A stretch of 64,000 nt of DNA from Providencia sp. R33 (GTDB taxonomy: Bacteria; Pseudomonadota; Gammaproteobacteria; Enterobacterales; Enterobacteriaceae): assembly GCF_019343475.1 (NCBI RefSeq), contig NZ_CP072453.1, positions 1 through 64,000 of the forward strand, read 5' to 3'. The translations under genes were made by a program, and so were the position numbers. Shown here piece after piece: positions 60,663-64,000 of this stretch (the stretch's first letter is position 1; every line of letters starts with the position of its first letter). The notes beneath the pieces are model-generated. The model did no database searches. It was given only the letters and a program-made list of their open reading frames with translations, and was not told the origin of the DNA.

Positions 60663-60707
60663 TTAGGAGTTGCTAAAGAAGAAAAAGAAAACAAAATTAC
60701 GTTTCAT
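60663..60707 (-). CDS. pheL: pheA leader peptide
   Basis: 14-residue leader MKRNFVFFFFFSNS with six phenylalanines. Ribosome stalling at the Phe codons when charged tRNA-Phe is scarce favours the antiterminator and allows pheA transcription; free translation lets the terminator at 60592-60618 form. The sequence differs from E. coli PheL but keeps the mechanism. Confidence 0.92.
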   Translation of the reverse strand: MKRNFVFFFFFSNS

Positions 60708-60784
60708 GTGAATACCTTTAAATAGACTTGATTTAAATAAACCCGATACGCCATAAGAAGTCAATAAAAAAGAATCATAAACAT

Positions 60785-60813
60785 AAAAAACGCGCCTATT
60801 GCAGGCGCGTTTT
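60785..60813 (-). terminator. Terminator of raiA
   Basis: AAACGCGCCT and AGGCGCGTTT form a ten-base stem with a five-base loop; the plus-strand A run gives a T tract on the minus strand, about 37 bases after raiA. Confidence 0.9.
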
Positions 60814-60849
60814 ACAAAGTTTCAAGATAAGTTGATAGATAATATAAAA

Positions 60850-61179
60850 TTATAACGTAACGAGGTTCGCTTCTTTTACACTATTGTTGGCTCTTCTTGA
60901 TTCTCCTTTATGTTGCACTTTATTGAGTTGTCTTTCGAGTTTGTTGATCAGTTCATTTATTGCAACGTACATATCTTCATGTTTGGCGCTAGCAACTAAT
61001 TTACCTGTCGCTGTTTTGATATTTGCATCAACCATGAAACCTTGTGGCTCTTTTGATAAAACAATGTGTGTATTTATCAGGGAAACCTGCCACTTATCCA
61101 ATTTTGTTAGACGGCTGTCAATGTGTTCACGAATAGCTGGGGTAATATCCATTTGTTTGCTAGTTATGTTCACTATCAT
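60850..61179 (-). CDS. raiA: Ribosome-associated translation inhibitor RaiA
   Basis: Cold-shock and stationary-phase factor that binds 70S ribosomes at the decoding site and inhibits initiation and dimerisation. It has 109 residues: [54 protein letters not shown]. The ATG at 61179 follows GAGGTAAC and aligns with E. coli RaiA; an open frame extending to 61332 has no support. The C-terminal acidic tail of the E. coli protein is shortened to EANLVTL. Confidence 0.95.
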   Translation of the reverse strand: MIVNITSKQMDITPAIREHIDSRLTKLDKWQVSLINTHIVLSKEPQGFMVDANIKTATGKLVASAKHEDMYVAINELINKLERQLNKVQHKGESRRANNSVKEANLVTL

Positions 61180-61216
61180 AGTGTTACCTCTCATTGTTTC
61201 CGTCTTTGATGAATTC

Positions 61217-61258
61217 AGAATACGCGTTATCAGTAATAAAAAATTGATGTAGATCACA
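61217..61258 (-). promoter_or_regulatory. raiA promoter with CRP-like site
   Basis: On the minus strand TATTCT (61222-61217) is a likely -10. ATTGA-TGTAGA-TCACA (61243-61258, plus strand reading) has one perfect and one imperfect CRP half-site; its centre falls about 40.5 bases upstream of the predicted start (61210), the class II activator position. E. coli raiA is reported to be CRP-activated. Confidence 0.6.
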
Positions 61259-61483
61259 TCTAATTCAGGGGGAATACAACTCACATCCGAAGTGTGATTT
61301 TGTATAAAAAAAGGAAGGAAAAGCATTGCCAAAATGAATGGATTAGGGGAAACTGATTAAGTTGACTATCGGTACGGTTAATAGTCGGATCTTTTTTTGG
61401 GCTAAAATTTAGCTAATCTAAAAGATTGATTAATCAAGATAAACGCGTGAGAAAACACGGTAACTTTGGTAGCCAATCAGACA

Positions 61484-61513
61484 AACAAAAACAGCAGCCA
61501 AGGCTGCTGTTTT
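61484..61513 (-). terminator. Terminator of bamD
   Basis: AAAACAGCAGCC and GGCTGCTGTTTT form a 12-base stem with a short loop, 16 bases after the bamD stop; the T tract is on the minus strand. Confidence 0.9.
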
Positions 61514-61528
61514 AGATCAAACTCGATA

Positions 61529-62260
61529 TTATTGTGGGTTTGCAACAATAATACTTTCGGCTTTATTTGCTTCTTGATTTAAACCCATTTGTTTATACGC
61601 AATTTCCATGTATGGCAAGGCATTACGTGTTGCTTCAGTGTCTGGGTAATCTTTCAGCATTTGTTCTGTGCGATTAACAACCGCGACATAAGCACCCCGT
61701 TTGTTGTAATATTCAATCACAGAAAGGTCGAATTTTGCCAAACGTTCTTTTAAGTAGACTAAGCGCTTGCTAGCGTCATTTGCATACATACTGTTAGGAT
61801 AGTAGCGAACCAGCTGGCTTAAGTCTTTAAATGCGACGCGAGCGTGTTGAGGGTCTCTATCTGAACGGTCGATACCAAACAAGCCTTGCAGTAAACTATC
61901 GTCCAAGGCCATAGCGGTTAAACCGCGCATGTAAAGGACATAGTCAATATTTGGATGAGTCGGGTTTAAACGCATGAAACGGTCAATCGCGGCTATCGCC
62001 ATTGGCAGCTCAGCTGATTTATAATAGGCGTAAATTAGGTCTAATTGAACTTGTTGGGCGTATGGGCCAAACGGATAACGGTTATCAAGGGCTTCAAACT
62101 GTTTGATGGCAGCTTTAAAGTTACCGTCCTGTAGTTTTTGCTGACCCGTTGCATAGATTTCAGCTGCGGAACTATCAGGGCTGACTTCAGGGTTGCTGGA
62201 GCACCCAGCTAAAACCAGGCTCAACGTGGCTGCAGCCACCAGATTTTTCATACGTATCAT
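61529..62260 (-). CDS. bamD: Outer-membrane assembly factor BamD
   Basis: Essential lipoprotein of the BAM complex that binds BamA and outer-membrane-protein signals. It has 243 residues: signal peptide with lipobox LAGC (C19 in [20 protein letters not shown]), then TPR repeats (about 30-230; [40 protein letters not shown]). Start at 62260 follows E. coli BamD; ATG at 62251 and GTG at 62263 are alternatives. It is divergent from rluD, as in E. coli. Confidence 0.95.
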   Translation of the reverse strand: MIRMKNLVAAATLSLVLAGCSSNPEVSPDSSAAEIYATGQQKLQDGNFKAAIKQFEALDNRYPFGPYAQQVQLDLIYAYYKSAELPMAIAAIDRFMRLNPTHPNIDYVLYMRGLTAMALDDSLLQGLFGIDRSDRDPQHARVAFKDLSQLVRYYPNSMYANDASKRLVYLKERLAKFDLSVIEYYNKRGAYVAVVNRTEQMLKDYPDTEATRNALPYMEIAYKQMGLNQEANKAESIIVANPQ

Positions 62261-62397
62261 CACGTGTAGGTTATCCTCTGAGTGTTTCGAGGGAGTCTAT
62301 CCATAAGGCTCCCGGCAAAATTCGAGTTACAATAGCATATATTTTAAATGAAACGGCAGCGCCGTCAAAATACAAACACCAAAAAGTAGATTAATTT

Positions 62398-63375
62398 ATG
62401 GCTCAACAAGTACAACTTAGTGCAACTATCGCTGAATCACAGCTCGGTCAACGTTTAGATCAGGCTTTGGCCGAATTGTTCCCTGATTATTCACGTTCAC
62501 GTATAAAAGAGTGGATTTTAGATGATAGAGTGCAGGTTAATGGCAAAGTTATCAATAAGCCAAAGGAAAAAGTTTTAGGTAGTGAACAAATTTTAATCGA
62601 CGCCCTTATTGAAGAAGATAATCGTTGGGAGCCTCAAGATATTCCACTTAACGTTATTTATGAAGACGAAGATATCCTAATTATCAATAAACCGCGTGGA
62701 TTAGTCGTGCATCCGGGTGCCGGCAACCCAGACGGAACAATCTTAAATGCTTTATTATACCGCTATCCAGAAATTGTTGATGTTCCAAGAGCGGGGATTG
62801 TTCACCGTCTTGATAAAGACACGACAGGGCTAATGGTGGTCGCAAAAACGGTTCCAGCACAAACGCATTTAGTGGAGTCTTTACAGTTAAGAGAAATCAC
62901 GCGTGAGTATGAAGCGGTTGCCGTAGGTCGCATGACTGCGGGTGGTATGGTTGAAGAGCCAATTTCTCGCCACCCAACGAAAAGAACTCACATGGCAGTG
63001 CACCCAATGGGTAAACCTGCGGTCACACACTACCGTATCATGGAGCATTTTAGAGCACATACGCGTTTACGTTTGCGTTTAGAAACGGGCAGAACGCACC
63101 AAATTCGTGTTCACATGGCACATATCAACCATCCATTAATTGGCGATCAATTATACGGTGGCCGTCCTCGCCCATTGAAAGGCGCCACGGAAGAGTTTTT
63201 AGAAGTGATGCGTAATTTCGATAGGCAAGCACTGCATGCAACAATGCTGCGCTTGTATCACCCAATTTCAGGCATTCAAATGGAGTGGCATGCTCCGTTA
63301 CCTGATGATATGGTTAAGCTTATTGAAGCCTTAAAGGCAGACACTGAACTTCATAAAGACAATATGGATTGGTAA
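62398..63375 (+). CDS. rluD: 23S rRNA pseudouridine(1911/1915/1917) synthase RluD
   Basis: Modifies helix 69 of 23S rRNA and is important for ribosome assembly and termination. It has 325 residues: an S4 domain (about 18-80; LGQRLDQALAELFPDYSRSR) and a pseudouridine synthase domain with catalytic aspartate in IVHRLDKDTTGLMVVAKT (about 137-154) and LETGRTHQIRVHMAHI. Its stop overlaps the pgeF start (TAATG). Confidence 0.97.
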   Translation: MAQQVQLSATIAESQLGQRLDQALAELFPDYSRSRIKEWILDDRVQVNGKVINKPKEKVLGSEQILIDALIEEDNRWEPQDIPLNVIYEDEDILIINKPRGLVVHPGAGNPDGTILNALLYRYPEIVDVPRAGIVHRLDKDTTGLMVVAKTVPAQTHLVESLQLREITREYEAVAVGRMTAGGMVEEPISRHPTKRTHMAVHPMGKPAVTHYRIMEHFRAHTRLRLRLETGRTHQIRVHMAHINHPLIGDQLYGGRPRPLKGATEEFLEVMRNFDRQALHATMLRLYHPISGIQMEWHAPLPDDMVKLIEALKADTELHKDNMDW

Positions 63376-64000
63376 TGAGCACACTGATTTTCCCTGATTG
63401 GCCACAGCCTAAAAGCGTATCAAGTTGTAGCACAACCCGTGCGGGTGGTGTGAGCCTGCCACCTTTTGACAGCTTGAATCTTGGCGACCATGTTGACGAT
63501 CGCCCTGAAGCCGTCAGTGAAAATCGCCAACGTCTTGTCGAACTTGCTCAATTGCCACAACAACCGGTGTGGCTTGAGCAAGTTCACGGTACGCATGTTC
63601 TTCATCTTGATGGCAGTGAAATCAAAAACAAACAAGCGGATGCGGTATATAGCAACCAAGTAGGGCAAGTTTGTGCCATCATGACGGCGGATTGCTTGCC
63701 AGTTTTATTTTGTAATCAAGATGGAACAGAAGTTGCAGCGGCTCACGCAGGGTGGCGGGGGCTATGCAATGGCGTACTTGAAAATACCGTTCGTCAATTT
63801 ATCAGCCCTGCCAATGAAATAATGGCATGGCTCGGACCTGCGATTGGTGCAAAAAAATTTGAAGTGGGTGCTGAAGTTAAACAGGCGTTTGTTAATCAAT
63901 CATCTGATTTGGCTTCTGCTTTTACACCTCATAATGATAAGTACCTTGCTGATATCTATTTATTAGCTCGTAAAAAGCTTAATGCAGTAGGGATTAATGC
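63375..64000 (+). CDS. pgeF: Peptidoglycan editing factor PgeF / YfiH (partial, 3' end outside window)
   Basis: DUF152 protein reported to remove wrong amino acids from peptidoglycan precursors, and also described as a purine nucleoside phosphorylase or multicopper-independent laccase-like enzyme. About 208 residues are visible. Zinc-site residues appear in QVHGTHV, TADCLPVLF and AAHAGWRGL. It starts with the TAATG overlap after rluD, the conserved rluD-pgeF pair. The stop codon lies beyond base 64000. Confidence 0.95.
   Translation, partial: MSTLIFPDWPQPKSVSSCSTTRAGGVSLPPFDSLNLGDHVDDRPEAVSENRQRLVELAQLPQQPVWLEQVHGTHVLHLDGSEIKNKQADAVYSNQVGQVCAIMTADCLPVLFCNQDGTEVAAAHAGWRGLCNGVLENTVRQFISPANEIMAWLGPAIGAKKFEVGAEVKQAFVNQSSDLASAFTPHNDKYLADIYLLARKKLNAVGIN

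Larger units (their letters stand above)
61180..61528 (-). other. raiA-bamD gap
   Basis: 349 bases on the raiA side of bamD. It carries the raiA promoter region with a CRP-like site and the bamD terminator (61484-61513). No gene is present. Confidence 0.65.

Noticed and set aside
61180..61332. N-terminal extension of raiA by 51 residues
   Set aside because: It crosses the promoter and CRP-like site, and the conserved protein begins at the ATG with GAGGTAAC before it.

Overview
This window is a stretch of gammaproteobacterial chromosome, most probably from the Morganellaceae and best matching Providencia or a close relative. The reasons are an overall AT-rich composition (about 40% G+C by eye), enterobacterial gene content and local order (rsmE-gshB-yqgE-ruvX, pncC-recA-alaS-csrA-serV-argV-gshA, ffh-rpsP-rimM-trmD-rplS, aroF-tyrA / pheA / raiA / bamD / rluD-pgeF), ERIC repeats, a complete Nqr sodium pump, and an aspartate-family lysR/lysA pair. 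No species can be fixed from the sequence alone. Nearly everything is conserved core genome. There is no prophage, CRISPR array, transposase, toxin-antitoxin pair or obvious defence island.

Layout. 1-5413 (minus strand): rdgB (cut by the window edge), yggT, proC, yggS, ruvX, yqgE, gshB, rsmE. 5693-13119: an accessory-looking stretch with an orphan prepilin peptidase, a DsbA-like thiol oxidoreductase, a periplasmic metallo-beta-lactamase-fold protein divergent from a LysR regulator, the lysR/lysA pair, and two tandem AT-rich Sel1-like lipoproteins. 13230-18168: fadE with a FadR-like operator, gmhA, yafJ, yafK. 18584-25940: nqrABCDEF followed by apbE and nqrM, a complete Na+-translocating NADH:quinone oxidoreductase with its flavin transferase and iron-site maturation factor. 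26078-30384: a small hypothetical gene, a glycerophosphodiesterase-like protein that has lost metal ligands, dinB with a LexA box, and pepD. 30399-30876: a four-copy tandem ERIC array. 31173-36652: gpt, frsA, crl, proBA, aroL. 36800-40669: aas, lplT, pncC. 40684-47967: recA with a LexA box, alaS (recX is missing between them), csrA, one tRNA-Ser, three identical tRNA-Arg and gshA. 48123-54709: luxS, corB, ypjD, ffh and the rpsP operon. 54776-54964: ERIC sequence. 54988-60707: aroF-tyrA under TyrR boxes, a sigma-28-driven chemoreceptor, and pheA with its leader peptide and attenuator. 60850-64000: raiA, bamD, rluD and pgeF (cut by the window edge).

How the genes work together. The window holds three aromatic-pathway loci with classical control (TyrR at aroF-tyrA, attenuation at pheA), glutathione synthesis (gshA and gshB, far apart), proline synthesis (proBA, proC), a lysophospholipid re-acylation pair (lplT imports, aas acylates), and a self-contained Nqr assembly unit. 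Regulatory sites read directly from sequence include two LexA boxes, three TyrR boxes, a FadR-like box, a CRP-like box at raiA, a FliA promoter, a tRNA promoter with a GC-rich discriminator and about twenty intrinsic terminators.

I did not find a convincing undescribed multi-gene system. The best leads are smaller: the tandem Sel1-like lipoproteins, the orphan prepilin peptidase, the GDPD-like protein with lost metal ligands, a 19-codon hydrophobic small ORF ending inside the dinB LexA box, a strong terminator hairpin 35 bases before the frsA start, a stable GAAA-loop hairpin upstream of nqrA, and the recently amplified ERIC array.
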